From contig NC_133387.1 of NCBI RefSeq assembly GCF_047511655.1, forward strand, positions 44,930,853 through 44,994,852: a DNA stretch of 64,000 nucleotides, written 5' to 3'. Each line of letters starts with the position of its first letter. Within the stretch, counting starts at the first letter, position 1. A model generated the notes under the pieces. The model had not been told where the DNA came from. It searched no databases and saw only the letters and a program-made list of their open reading frames with translations. Shown here piece by piece: positions 53,701-60,650 of this stretch. The translations under genes and the position numbers were made by a program. This stretch comes from Castor canadensis (lineage: Eukaryota > Chordata > Mammalia > Rodentia > Castoridae).

Positions 53701-56415
53701 TGGGGGGCTGAACTTAAGGCTTCATGCTTGCAAGGCAAGTACTCAACCACTTGAACCACACCTCCAGTCCATTTTCCTCTGGTTATTTTGGAGATGGAGT
53801 CTGTCAAATTGTCTGTCCAGGCTGCCTCAAACCTTGATCCTTCCGATCTCAGCCTCTTAAGTAGCTAAGATTGCAGGAGTGAGCCACCAGTGCCCAGCTG
53901 GCTTGATTTTTAAGACAGGGATTTGCCTCAAACAACAACTGTCCTGATCTCTATCTCGAAAGTAGCTGGGATTACAGCCATATACCACTATGCCTGATCA
54001 TTTTACTTTTTGTTTTCAAGTGGTAATGGAATTTGAACTCAGAGCCTTATGTTTCCTAGGCAAACTCTCTATCACCTGAGCTAGGATTAAAGCCTTGTTT
54101 GCTTTTAGGTATTTTTCAGATAGGACCTCATGCTTTTCTCCACACTAGCCTCCAACTGCAATCTTCCTGCCTATGCCTCCCAAATAGCCTGGGATTGCAG
54201 GTATGAACCACCATCCACAGTCTGTTTATTGAGAAGGGGGGTGGGTCTCACTAATTTTTTGCTCAGGCTGGTCTTAAACTGCGTTCCTCCTGATCTCTGC
54301 CTCCTGAGTAGCTGGGATTACAGATGTAAGCCACTGCACCCAGCCTAATTTAGTTTTTAAAATGTAAAATGTTGTGATAAAATTCAAGCTAACAAGTGCA
54401 TCCTATAAATCGTCTTGCATAAGGCCTAAGTGGGTCTTTAAGTGACATTGAATAATAAATGAATACATTTAAGAAAGTCCAAGTCACCTCAAAGAAACAA
54501 AACTCCCTTCAAAAAAGGATTTGGGATATAAAGACAATTATGCATTTAATTCAACAATTTACTAAAATATCTAATCAGAAACCAAACAAGAAAAAAGGTA
54601 TTTATGTACACAATCCTGAAATAACTAAATATAATGTCAACAAAATAATTGAGGACAAAATACAAGTACAAAAGTTATAAATGTATTTGAAAAAAAATGG
54701 GATTTTCTTACCCAAAGATGACTTTACTATTGTTTTAATTCCTGCGTAAACCAATGATCCTTTGCTGCCTGGAGATTTCTGATCCGTATCTTCTGTATAT
54801 TGCTTCATAAGTATTTAAATGCATAGGAAATACTAGTGATGATGCATAGCAAAATCTTTTAAAGCTAAATTTATTTTGACCAGAAGCCAATTCACAATAG
54901 GCACTGATGTAAATAAGGTTAAGTTCTATACTATACACATTTTTTTCCTCTTACACAATCTACAAAGCATTATTTCAAGCGTTTTAACAATTTCACCTCT
55001 TAATTTTAGTATTACACAACCTACATTTGCATATAAAACATTCAGCAGAGTTACAATCTGACCTTTCAGCAAACTTCAAGAATATTTCTACCTAATTTAC
55101 CATACAAAATGCAAAGGATATAGTGCAGAGTATACCAGAGTGACTTGAGCTGTGGATCTTCATTTCCAGCTAAAATGTGATTTCTCCATACCAGTTCTGT
55201 ATCAAGTCCGTACCTCGATAAAGCTCGAAGGCGCATTTTTGTTGCTATATCTTTTTCTAAAGAATTATCATTGTCTTCTTCTGCACATTCATACAAATGG
55301 CGACCGCAAGCCCACATTAAAGATGTAATTGGGCTCCAGGCAAGAGATATCCTTTCAAAAACAGTGAAGTCAGACATTGTTCGGTTGGGAGTTACAACTA
55401 TCATTCGATTTTGACTTGTTGGATGCCATGCAAAGGAGGCAATGTAATTGTCACAAGGTTGCACACTTCTTTCAATTATTGTGGGTTCAGTTTCATCCCC
55501 AATAGGAGTGGGTGTATGCTGCATATCATACAACCTAATAATATTACTATCCCTTGTTAAAGTGGCAAGCAAACCTGTCCTAGTTGGACACCAGGCTACC
55601 TTTGTTAAGGGCTTTGGTTGCTCAGTCAAAGTCAAAACTGGCTTTTCAAATTTTCTAAGATCCCATATTGCAACCTGACCTTCATAGAAGGAAGCAACTC
55701 GATCATGGAAGTATGGGTCTACTGTCACTCCCTGAACAGCTTTTGTGTTTACAAACATCTTTTGGCTAGTATTCCGGAGATCAAATATGGCTAGATTTCG
55801 ATGCATTCCAGCAAGGAGAAGTTTCTGGTCTCGTGGAAGCCAACAAAGGGAAAGACAAGCATCATTCTGTCCTAACTCATAAAGTGGTTTTGTTACTAAT
55901 AACGTTGTTTCAGCCTCACCTGCTGAGAGTCTCACTTTTTCCATGGGAACAATATCAGGAGTATATTTGCTGCAGATGTCCCATATTAGCACTGAAAAGT
56001 CAGCTCTGTGTTTATCTAGACCTGCAGCAAGCCAGTTACTATCCAATGGATTCCATGCAAGGGTATTGCATTGTCGTGCATGTTTTGGAACAAATTCTTT
56101 TCCAATCAAATCTTTGAACTTTGAATTATGATCTTGACCAAGACTTGTAAGTACAACTCGACCATTTGCTTGTCCAACTGCTAGGAGACATTCAGGATCG
56201 TAATTGAGATACCATGCAACACATTTCATATAAGGTGTATCTGAATTTATTGATAATAATGTGGCTGCAGAGTCTTCAGATAAACGTAAAGATCCAGCTT
56301 TGAGTTCTGAATTCACAGTAGATTCCACATGATAAAGGCTCAGTTCTGAGTCACATACCACAAATCTATCAACCTGGTGTGGTGCCCACAAAATATCAGG
56401 TTTGGTACCGCTCAT
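29692..56415 (-). CDS. MIOS: MIOS, GATOR2 complex subunit, complete spliced gene (10 coding exons)
   Basis: Joining 56415-55122, 54810-54712, 47148-46894, 45067-44898, 42876-42811, 42130-41972, 36871-36719, 35451-35247, 30729-30600 and 29788-29692 gives 2628 nt, 875 codons plus stop, equal to the family length, with all phases consistent. The N-terminal part (to about residue 400) is a WD40 propeller (for example AVWDLR-type and LIWDICSK motifs). An alpha-solenoid follows, then a C-terminal zinc-binding region with paired cysteines and histidines: C737/C740, C775/C778, C785/C788, C827/C830, H832/H835/H838, C849/C854/C856/C858. MIOS works with WDR24, WDR59, SEH1L and SEC13 in GATOR2, which opposes GATOR1 and lets amino acids activate mTORC1 at the lysosome. 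The start codon has A at -3 and an in-frame stop 27 bp upstream. The first coding intron is AT-AC; the others are GT-AG. Confidence 0.97.
29789..30599 (-). other. MIOS: MIOS intron between the last two exons
   Basis: GT-AG intron (donor AG|GTAATC). No repeat or gene recognised inside. Confidence 0.7.
30600..30729 (-). CDS. MIOS: MIOS coding exon, residues 801-844
   Basis: Codes the [18 protein letters not shown] segment with Cys827, Cys830 and several histidines of the zinc-binding C-terminus. Acceptor CCCGTAG; phases fit both neighbours. Confidence 0.96.
30975..31740 (+). repeat. Ancient LINE-1/HAL1 fragment in MIOS intron
   Basis: Text such as 'gagttttaccaaatactgaa', 'attacagaccaatctcccta' and 'tcctaagtaaaatatgagca' is decayed L1 ORF2. 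A later 'ggatggtggttacctctgg' resembles an old L1 3' end. Confidence 0.6.
31950..32195 (+). repeat. Dimeric B1-like SINE with purine-rich tail
   Basis: Two B1-related monomers (31950-32060 and 32068-32170, the second with 'gtctggtggtgcacatgcct'), followed by an A/G-rich tract up to about 32258. Confidence 0.7.
32262..32407. repeat. Copy A of a local ~110 bp direct duplication
   Basis: Shares 'aagtgtctttcaaaattcag' and 'atagtaacacctcca' with 33212-33319. This copy also carries an expanded TG/TA microsatellite (about 32330-32382). Confidence 0.75.
32629..32644. repeat. Short (AC)n microsatellite
   Basis: About eight AC units. Confidence 0.9.
32815..32897 (+). repeat. tRNA-derived ID-like SINE
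   Basis: Carries 'gcagagtggttcaagtagta' and 'gtgaggccccagtaccacc' with an uninterrupted A-tail of about 20 bp. The long pure tail suggests a fairly young copy. The 'gagttcaaac' B-box part is deleted. Confidence 0.82.
33212..33319. repeat. Copy B of the local direct duplication
   Basis: Matches copy A at 32262-32407 in the same orientation, without the long microsatellite. It could be a dispersed family or a local duplication. Confidence 0.75.
34136..34255 (+). repeat. B1 SINE
   Basis: Full-length B1-like: 'ggctgttgtagtggtacatg', 'agcactccagaggctgagac', 'aggccagcctgggctacaca' and 'gagaccctatctc' with an A-tail. The clearest rodent marker in the window. Confidence 0.9.
35247..35451 (-). CDS. 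MIOS: MIOS coding exon, residues 733-800
   Basis: Begins [11 protein letters not shown] and includes [14 protein letters not shown] and SSCP, three cysteine pairs of the zinc-binding C-terminus. Acceptor TTTTGTAG; donor CCTG|GTATGA. Confidence 0.97.
35548..35664 (-). repeat. B1 SINE, antisense
   Basis: T-rich leader then 'ggagacaggatctcctatgt', 'ctgggattgcaggtgtgcac' and 'accacgcgtggctga'. Confidence 0.87.
36719..36871 (-). CDS. MIOS: MIOS coding exon, residues 682-732
   Basis: Codes [19 protein letters not shown] to SSKPLAQ, the end of the solenoid before the zinc region. Phase 0 at both ends; donor CAG|GTAAGT. Confidence 0.97.
38053..39395 (+). mobile_element. 5'-truncated LINE-1 (ORF2 C-terminus and 3' UTR)
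   Basis: The longest open piece (to about 38496) encodes the C-terminal region of ORF2 ([21 protein letters not shown] and MKKCSPSLA motifs). A frame break then follows, and the rest ([14 protein letters not shown] region) lies in another frame. The 3' UTR ends 'gcacatgtgaataaatg'. A 13-bp duplication AGTTCCCTGGCAA (38040-38052 and 39396-39408) flanks it. It matches the L1 at 1401-2656 closely, so same subfamily. Antisense to MIOS; 1.34 kb of a full 6-7 kb element, non-autonomous. Confidence 0.92.
39486..39578 (-). repeat. tRNA-derived SINE, antisense, with target duplication
   Basis: T-rich leader, 'ctggtactgaatgcagggcc', then 'gacaagtgctctatcac'. A perfect 14-bp TGAAGAAAAGAGGC at 39472-39485 and 39579-39592 flanks it. 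Confidence 0.9.
40858..41100 (+). repeat. Diverged polypurine-rich repeat related to 320-817
   Basis: Same order of parts: G-rich tract, 'ctatacatgtatgaatatgg', 'ctgaaacctgtcaaag', a second G/A-rich tract and 'tgtgtgcatgtatggaact'. A similar end occurs near 48345-48460. Confidence 0.45.
41748..41890 (+). repeat. Composite B1-like/tRNA SINE, 3' truncated
   Basis: 'ggccaggtgcctgtggctca' and 'tactctggaggcaaagatca' start the B1-like half. The tRNA half stops soon after 'gggctggc'. Confidence 0.75.
41972..42130 (-). CDS. MIOS: MIOS coding exon, residues 629-681
   Basis: Codes [20 protein letters not shown] to TASYCMLQ, helices of the alpha-solenoid. Phase 0; donor CAG|GTTAGT. Confidence 0.97.
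42131..42810 (-). other. MIOS: MIOS intron, nothing recognised inside
   Basis: GT-AG intron of 680 bp (donor CAG|GTAAGA, acceptor TTTCCAG). AT-rich without a nameable repeat. Confidence 0.7.
42811..42876 (-). CDS. MIOS: MIOS coding exon, residues 607-628
   Basis: A 22-codon exon ([22 protein letters not shown]), phase 0 both sides, acceptor TTCCTAG, donor CAG|GTAAGA. Confidence 0.97.
43500..43640 (+). repeat. MIR fragment in MIOS intron
   Basis: 'ctcattttacagctgagaaa' and 'agagaaaggactcagtcctt' occur in MIR order. Confidence 0.65.
44509..44534. repeat. (AC)n microsatellite
   Basis: Thirteen or so AC units. A separate ATATAGATATATCTATAT-type run lies near 44755-44795 and can self-pair. Confidence 0.93.
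44898..45067 (-). CDS. MIOS: MIOS coding exon, residues 550-606
   Basis: Begins with the second base of a split Gly codon, then [19 protein letters not shown] to SYDGVL. Acceptor AATATGCAG; donor TTG|GTAAGC. Confidence 0.97.
45384..45475 (-). repeat. Degraded B1-like SINE, antisense
   Basis: 'agattgggtcttggcctgct' and 'ctggggttacaaatgtgtac' with 'caccacgctgtg'. Confidence 0.65.
45811..45896 (-). repeat. tRNA-derived SINE, antisense
   Basis: 'tttgcagtgccaaggattaa' and 'aatgctgaactgcatctctg' match the antisense ID-like pattern. Confidence 0.75.
46171..46299 (-). mobile_element. Very short LINE-1 3' end, antisense strand of window
   Basis: Only the last ~130 bp of an L1 (T-rich tail, 'ttcatatgtgcatacaatat', C-rich tract). 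A 12-bp duplication TTAGGAATTTTC at 46159-46170 and 46300-46311 shows a separate retrotransposition with extreme 5' truncation. Same sense as MIOS, in its intron. Confidence 0.9.
46894..47148 (-). CDS. MIOS: MIOS coding exon, residues 465-549
   Basis: Completes a split Gly and codes [15 protein letters not shown] to NEGASSEKG, the start of the solenoid. Acceptor GTTTTTAG; donor AAAG|GTATTA. Confidence 0.97.
47400..47510 (+). repeat. L2-like LINE fragment
   Basis: 'cttcagaaaagcttccctgg' and 'tctctattccctacacatag' resemble the L2 3' region. Weak. Confidence 0.4.
47556..47632 (-). repeat. B1-like SINE fragment, antisense
   Basis: 'atcctcctgcctcagcctcc' and 'gacatgcatcaccaaaac'. Confidence 0.65.
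48238..48323 (-). repeat. tRNA-derived SINE, antisense
   Basis: 'agcagtactgggattgaact', 'gctaggcaggagctctgtca' and 'accaccagccc'. Confidence 0.85.
49585..49668 (-). repeat. tRNA-derived SINE, antisense
   Basis: 'tttttggtggtgctgggaac', 'tgaacccagggcctagcaca' and 'tactctaccaccaagctaca'. Confidence 0.85.
50115..50198 (+). repeat. tRNA-derived SINE
   Basis: 'atggctggaggtgtgggtca', 'agtggcagaatggctaccta' and 'caagttcaaaccccagcata'. Confidence 0.82.
50630..51720 (+). repeat. Ancient LINE-like (L2-type) sequence in MIOS intron
   Basis: A 1 kb pyrimidine-rich stretch with L2-style phrases: 'ctctaccactgaccttggta', 'ttctccaagaataggcctga' and 'gcacctgataaatacttgct'. The last is near the L2 3' end. 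Identification is tentative. Confidence 0.45.
52526..52945 (+). repeat. Complex SINE array: two B1-like halves and two tRNA units
   Basis: B1-like 52526-52640, second B1-like 52648-52735, tRNA unit 52743-52818, second tRNA unit 52858-52938. All are in the same orientation with A-rich joints. Confidence 0.82.
52743..52816 (+). repeat. tRNA-like SINE unit with intact anticodon stem
   Basis: The A-box (tagctcaagtgg) and B-box (gttcaaactcc) are close to polymerase III consensus. The middle CCTGC-TTTAAAA-GCAGG forms a perfect 5-bp stem with a 7-nt loop. Ends ctggag and ctccag are complementary. Other SINEs here have lost this stem ('cctgcctagcaagc'). Confidence 0.6.
53473..54345 (-). repeat. Dense block of about eight antisense SINE units
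   Basis: Consecutive antisense units in order: tRNA type (53473-53560), B1 type (53566-53670), tRNA type (53672-53770), B1 types (53771-53910 and 53911-54000), tRNA type (54001-54085), B1 types (54086-54220 and 54221-54345). There is almost no unique sequence between them. In the MIOS intron, in the same sense as the gene. Confidence 0.85.
54712..54810 (-). CDS. MIOS: MIOS coding exon, residues 432-464, after the AT-AC intron
   Basis: Starts with TT completing Phe432, then [17 protein letters not shown] to KSSLG. No AG precedes the exon; the intron ends AC. The donor is TTGG|GTAAGA. Confidence 0.96.
54811..55121 (-). other. MIOS: AT-AC U12-type intron of MIOS (311 bp)
   Basis: On the minus strand the intron starts ATATCCTTTG, matching the U12 5' splice-site consensus completely, and ends AAATAC. 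Only these borders restore the conserved H-F-M-K join in frame. The best branch-site candidate, TTTCCTATGC, puts its A 13 nt before the intron end. It matches the U12 branch consensus only partly. Confidence 0.93.
55122..56415 (-). CDS. MIOS: MIOS first coding exon, residues 1-431
   Basis: Codes [21 protein letters not shown] through LKSLWYTLH and the first base of codon 432: nearly the whole WD40 propeller. The frame stays open past the exon into the intron for 18 codons, a read-through not present in the spliced protein. An in-frame TGA 27 bp upstream of the ATG confirms the start. Confidence 0.98.
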
Positions 56416-56452
56416 GTTTACTGATGCGTTCAACAAGTCCAGTCAGGTCCAT
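56396..56452 (-). other. Upstream ORF overlapping the MIOS start codon
   Basis: An ATG four bases into this exon opens an 18-codon frame ([18 protein letters not shown]) that passes over the MIOS ATG in another frame and stops at 56398-56396. It could lower MIOS initiation, if this ATG is in the mature 5' UTR. Confidence 0.65.
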
Positions 56453-56455
56453 TCA
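56416..56455 (-). other. MIOS: MIOS 5' UTR part of exon 2
   Basis: Acceptor CACTTTTAG just upstream of 56455; 40 bp of leader precede the start codon. Confidence 0.8.
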
Positions 56456-57589
56456 CTAAAAGTGTTTAAAAACAAAGAAGTTAAAATACCAAGAAAATAT
56501 AATTCTTAAGTTGAATTACTGAAAAGTCAGGAAATTCTCTGGGCAAGTACCCTCTTTTTCAGCACGTTTGTATTCCCTCTCTTCATCTTCCACAAATTCA
56601 AGACAAGACTGACTGATAAACGAGAAAGAGCAACCACTTCCTTAAACAAAAGTGAACTGTAGAAATCTGAGAACCACATACGGGCTCTACTTCCCATGAG
56701 CAATTATCTTAATTATACTGTTACTAATACCTTCAACTTAACCTAGGGTTATAATAACTTCAGTGTGGTAGTAAATTAGTAAGTATCATTCCTTTGAAGG
56801 AGAGAAAACTTAAAAGCATTGAGTCATGTTCCTAAGCAATAGTTAGAACAGCACTGTCCAACAGAACTTTATTCAATGATAGAAATGTTGTACATCTGTG
56901 CTAATTAATATAGGTGCTCTTAGCTAATGTGGCTAACGAGTATAAGGATTGTGGCTGGTTCCAATGCACTTAAAAATATTTATATTGCTGTCCACAACAT
57001 CTGATTACAATAACTCATACAAATATCACAGAACTTGAGAGATAGAAGGAACTAACAAATACTCATTCTGTGCGGGACTAGAGAGAAGACCAGATGTTCC
57101 GGTTCTTGTGCAAGGTCAATTTCTAGAGTATCACAGAGAGAAAAGATCAGCCCAGTGTGAAATACGAATGCAGGGCATCCTGCACATTTCTATTATAAAA
57201 AAGTTTAAGATTGTGACAGTAGAGCTTTAAACTAAGGGCTAACCATTCTAAATGCTAGATCCCATGCTACCACATGGGCTGTAAATTATGACGTTAGCCC
57301 TGTAGAGAGAGATGCATCTATAACCACCCTTTTAAGAAATCTAATATACAATATAGATGAACACTTGCTCATGAACACAAGTAACTAAGAATCTGGGGAA
57401 GAGTGAAGAAAACAATCAGGACTCAGAAATCTCTCAGCCACTCACTAGCTTAGACTCTAACAAACCCCTTAAATACACCGACTGAGCCAGAATCTGATTT
57501 CCTCCTCTCAAAATTGTGAATCAAGTGAAATGAGTTCTTTGCTTCACACAGACATGAGCATCACCAGCATTTCTTTTACTTGTACTTTT

Positions 57590-57675
57590 TTATTTTTGGC
57601 GGTACTGAGGTTTGAACTCAGGGCCTGATGCTTGCTAAGCAGCAGGCACTCCACCACAGAGCCACGCCTCCAGCC
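57590..57675 (-). repeat. tRNA-derived SINE, antisense
   Basis: 'ttggcggtactgaggtttga', 'actcagggcctgatgcttgc' and 'cactccaccacagagccacg'. Confidence 0.87.
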
Positions 57676-57693
57676 CTCACTACCATTCTTTTA

Positions 57694-58149
57694 TTTATTT
57701 ATTTATTTTTTATTCATATGTGCATACAATGTTTGGATCATTTCTCCACCCTTCCCCCCACCCCCTCCCTTACCAGCCACCCTACTCCCTCCCTCTCCCC
57801 CCCACCCCCTCCATACCCCATACCTCATACCATGCACAAACTATTTTGCCCTTATTTCTAAGTTTGTTGTAGAGAGAGTATAAGCAATAATAGGAAGGAA
57901 CAAGGGTTTTTGCTAGTTGAGATAAGGATAGCTATACAGGGAGTTGACTCACATTGACATTGATTTCCTGTGCATGTGTGTTGCCTTCTAGGTTAATTCT
58001 TCTTGATCTAACCTTTTCTCTACTTCCTGGTCCCCTTCTCCTATTGGCTTCAGTTGCTTTAAAGTATCTGCTTTAGTTTCTCTGCGTTGAGGCAACAAAT
58101 GCTATCTAGTTTTTTAGGTGTCTTACCTAGCCTCTATCTCCCTTGTGAC
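57694..58149 (-). mobile_element. LINE-1 3' UTR insertion, minus orientation
   Basis: T-rich tail, 'ttcatatgtgcatacaatgt', C-rich tract, 'gtagagagagtataagcaat' and 'tgcgttgaggcaacaaatgc'. A 13-bp duplication with one mismatch (TASCATTCTTTTA, 57681-57693 and 58150-58162) flanks it. Same subfamily as the copies at 14.2 and 46.2 kb. Confidence 0.9.
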
Positions 58150-59150
58150 TAGCATTCTTTTAAACAGCTGTGGAAGTTAATGTTTCCAAATGGAGGAGAC
58201 ACTGAAAAATAGGGGGTGGGGTTTGCAATAATTACAGCTTCTATTTAGATCCTCACCTTCAAGTTTAACAAGTGCTCACTTCCCTTCAATGGTTTCTCAG
58301 GAAAGGAAAGGCATGTTGAGTCTGTGTTCATCCCCGGAACGTCTACAACAGCACTACCCAACAGAAACAGAAACATATGACTGAAATTCTTTAGCAGCCA
58401 TATTTTAAAAAGGAAAAATAAATGGAATTAAATTTAAAAATGTATTTTATTTAACCCAACTTATCAATAATATCAGCCTGTGAACATATAATCAATATAA
58501 AACTTAAGGCCTTTTACATTTTTTGTGCAAGTCTGGGAAGAAATCCGATGTGTATTTTACACTAATGGCACCTCTCAACCCCACGTGGCTAATGGACATA
58601 AGTCCAACACAATAATACAAACTATTCCATCACATGCTTTTTTTGTTGTCGCCTACTTTTCTTACCATTACTGTACAACGACAGCCGTTTCAAGAAATTC
58701 CCAGTATCACCACCTTCAAGATGCACTGTCCATATTCAAACTTTCCTTAAAATAAGAGTTATTACAAAGACCCGCAGAAGCGGTCATCTGCTAAGCGACT
58801 TAGCGAAGCAACGGGTCCTTAGCGGAGTCCCCTGAAGGACCGTCCATTGCTTGCGTCTGAGAACCCGGGTGACAGGCCCTTTAACAAATTCAGGGTGCCC
58901 CGAGGGCCGGGCCCGCGGCTGTTCCGGGTGAAGCAGGAAGCACGCTGCGGACACCTGGCGGAGCCTCGCGTCCGGCCGGGGACGGACGACCGCCCCGGGC
59001 CCGGAGGGAGAGCCGCCACGGCCCGGCGCGGTCCTCATCCTGCCGCGCGGATCACGACCTGTCCCGAGGCTCGGAGGGCTGCCTCGCCCCGCCGCCCGGG
59101 TCCCCGGCGCGACAGAGAATCGAGACGCGGCCGGGCCCGCAGTCACTGAC

Positions 59151-59245
59151 CTTAGGTGCAGCGCAGCTGCCGCGCCGCCGCTTCCGGCCTGGACACCGCC
59201 CCTCCCGCCGCGGGAGCCGCGACGCGGGCAAGATGGCGGCCGGGC
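59151..59245 (-). other. MIOS: Inferred non-coding exon 1 of MIOS
   Basis: Ends at a strong donor CCTAAG|GTCAGT (GT at 59150-59149). The 5' end is a guess near the YY1 motif, since GCCGCCATCTTG motifs usually sit at or just after the start site. No ATG occurs in this leader. Confidence 0.6.
59230..59240 (-). promoter_or_regulatory. YY1-type motif at the MIOS start region
   Basis: AAGATGGCGGC on +, GCCGCCATCTT on the MIOS strand, about 80 bp before the donor. Orientation and place are typical for YY1-marked CpG promoters. Confidence 0.65.
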
Positions 59246-59560
59246 CGCGCGGCCCGTGACCTGGGCCACCGGCCGGGAATGGACCACACCTCCGCGCCCG
59301 AGCCTCGAAACCCGAGGAGTCCTCGCCCGCGAGCCCCGCCCTCCCCTCGCCCACGAGCTGCCCGCCCCGGGGCGGGCCAGCTGCGCGGAGGCCCCGCCTT
59401 CCCCGAGGCACGCCCACCGGCAGGTCCCGCCCCCGGGAGCCCTGTCCCCGCCTCCGCGGGTGGGTGGGGAATTGGTTCTCAGGGCCGGGATTTCCCATTT
59501 ACGGCCTTGCGCACAGTTTTTAGTTCACTTGATCAGTTTTAATCTCTGTTAAATTGATGA

Positions 59561-59934
59561 GCGATGCAATAGAAAACCCGGGGTTTGGGGGTCATGATTT
59601 ATTCACTCTTTGTTCATTCCACAAACAGGTGTTGAGCACAGCGTCGGAATGCTGGGGATATGGGAGTGAGTAAGAGGTCAGGGTCGCTGTAGAAACCCGC
59701 AATGAGTGATGCTTCTTAAGGTTAATACAGTACTACACTGCAGAGCCACCCTCTCGTGCTGGGTGGGTAGATCCGGAACGCTTTCTTGAGGCCACTAGGC
59801 TGAGATAAGAACCATGAATATGGGATTAGCAGGAAAGGACACAGGGCAGAGGAGGTTGATAGAGAAGAGACTTTGGGCTGAGAGAGAGCAAGTGCTAGGT
59901 CAGGAAGGAGGGTATAGCAGTGGGAAAGCAGTAC
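59561..59934. other. Upstream of MIOS, possible old repeat
   Basis: 'caggtgttgagcacagcg' and 'gctggggatatgggagtgag' recall an ancient LINE/MIR-like consensus. No gene. Confidence 0.35.
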
Positions 59935-60300
59935 TTACAGTAGCCCCCACAATTTTCTGTGGTTTTGCTTTTCTGGGTTTCATTTTCCCCAGGTCAACCA
60001 AGGTCTGAAAATATTAAATGGAAAATTATAGAAATAATCTACACATTTTAATTTCTGAATAATATGATGAAATCTCACTGGTCCTGGTCGGTGCGGCCCA
60101 AAACATCAACCAGCAAACCTAAGCTGTATATTTTATCTGCCTGCCATTACTCACTTAGTAGCCATTACTCAGTAGCCCTCTGAGTTATCAGATCTGCTAT
60201 CCCTGCTGGTGTTCAAGTAACCCTTTCTAGTAGCCTAATGCTATATCCTAATACCTGTATTATTCACCTCACTTCATCTCATCACAGGAATAAAGGTGCA
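59935..60300 (+). mobile_element. Tigger-type DNA transposon remnant
   Basis: 'cagtagcccccacaattttc' at the left end and 'aaaatattaaatggaaaatt' inside match the copy at 8743-9062 in the same order, with a longer right part ('gttatcagatctgctatccc'). Confidence 0.65.
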
Positions 60301-60354
60301 TGCACTACAACAAGATATTTAGAGAGACCACATTCAAGTAAACTTTGTTATAGT

Positions 60355-60650
60355 ACAGTCAGCCCTCCATATCCTCCAGCTCTGCATCTGCAGTTTCAAC
60401 CAAACACAGATCAAAAATATTTCAAAAAATTGTCTATATTGAACATGTACATTTTCCTTGCTATTATAAATACTACAGTATAGAAATTATTTACGTAGCT
60501 TTTATATTGAATTAGGTTTCATAAGTAATCTAGAGATGATTTAAAGAACACAAGAGTATGTGCATAGATTATATACAAATAATATACCATTTTAGATAAG
60601 GATCTTGAGCATCTGCAGATTTTGGAGTCCTTGGGGAATATTGTATGGAT
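60355..60650 (+). mobile_element. Second pogo/Tigger-type remnant
   Basis: Begins 'tacagtcagccctccatatc' after a TA and contains 'agatcaaaaatatttcaaaa', 'gtaatctagagatgatttaa' and 'ttgagcatctgcagattttg', as in a known non-autonomous Tigger-related family. The right terminus is eroded. Confidence 0.65.

Larger units (their letters stand above)
56456..59150 (-). other. MIOS: MIOS first intron (5' UTR intron)
   Basis: From the donor CCTAAG|GTCAGT at the CpG island to the acceptor before 56455. It holds an ancient repeat near 56838-56985 ('cagcactgtccaacagaact') and another part of probably the same family near 58346-58500. A SINE at 57590 and an L1 at 57694 also lie here. An extra 5' UTR exon cannot be excluded. 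Confidence 0.65.
58780..59560 (-). promoter_or_regulatory. MIOS: CpG-island promoter of MIOS
   Basis: About 780 bp of very GC- and CpG-rich DNA. It contains the inferred exon 1, a YY1-type AAGATGGCGGC (59230-59240) and a GGAAG ETS-like site. There is no TATA box. Long open frames on both strands here are a by-product of GC richness. Confidence 0.82.

Noticed and set aside
55066-55121. C-terminal 18 codons of the 1.37 kb MIOS frame as real protein
   Set aside because: They lie beyond the AT-AC donor; the conserved continuation is in the exon at 54712-54810.
56416-56436. Seven extra N-terminal residues of MIOS from a TTG
   Set aside because: The family begins MSGTKPD at the ATG 56415-56413. 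The extension has no ATG and is preceded directly by an in-frame stop.
58784-59552. Long open frames of 100-167 codons on both strands in the CpG island near 59 kb
   Set aside because: Composition is Arg/Pro/Gly/Ala-rich as expected from GC-rich DNA read in any frame. They overlap each other on both strands and lie over the MIOS promoter; no domain is visible.
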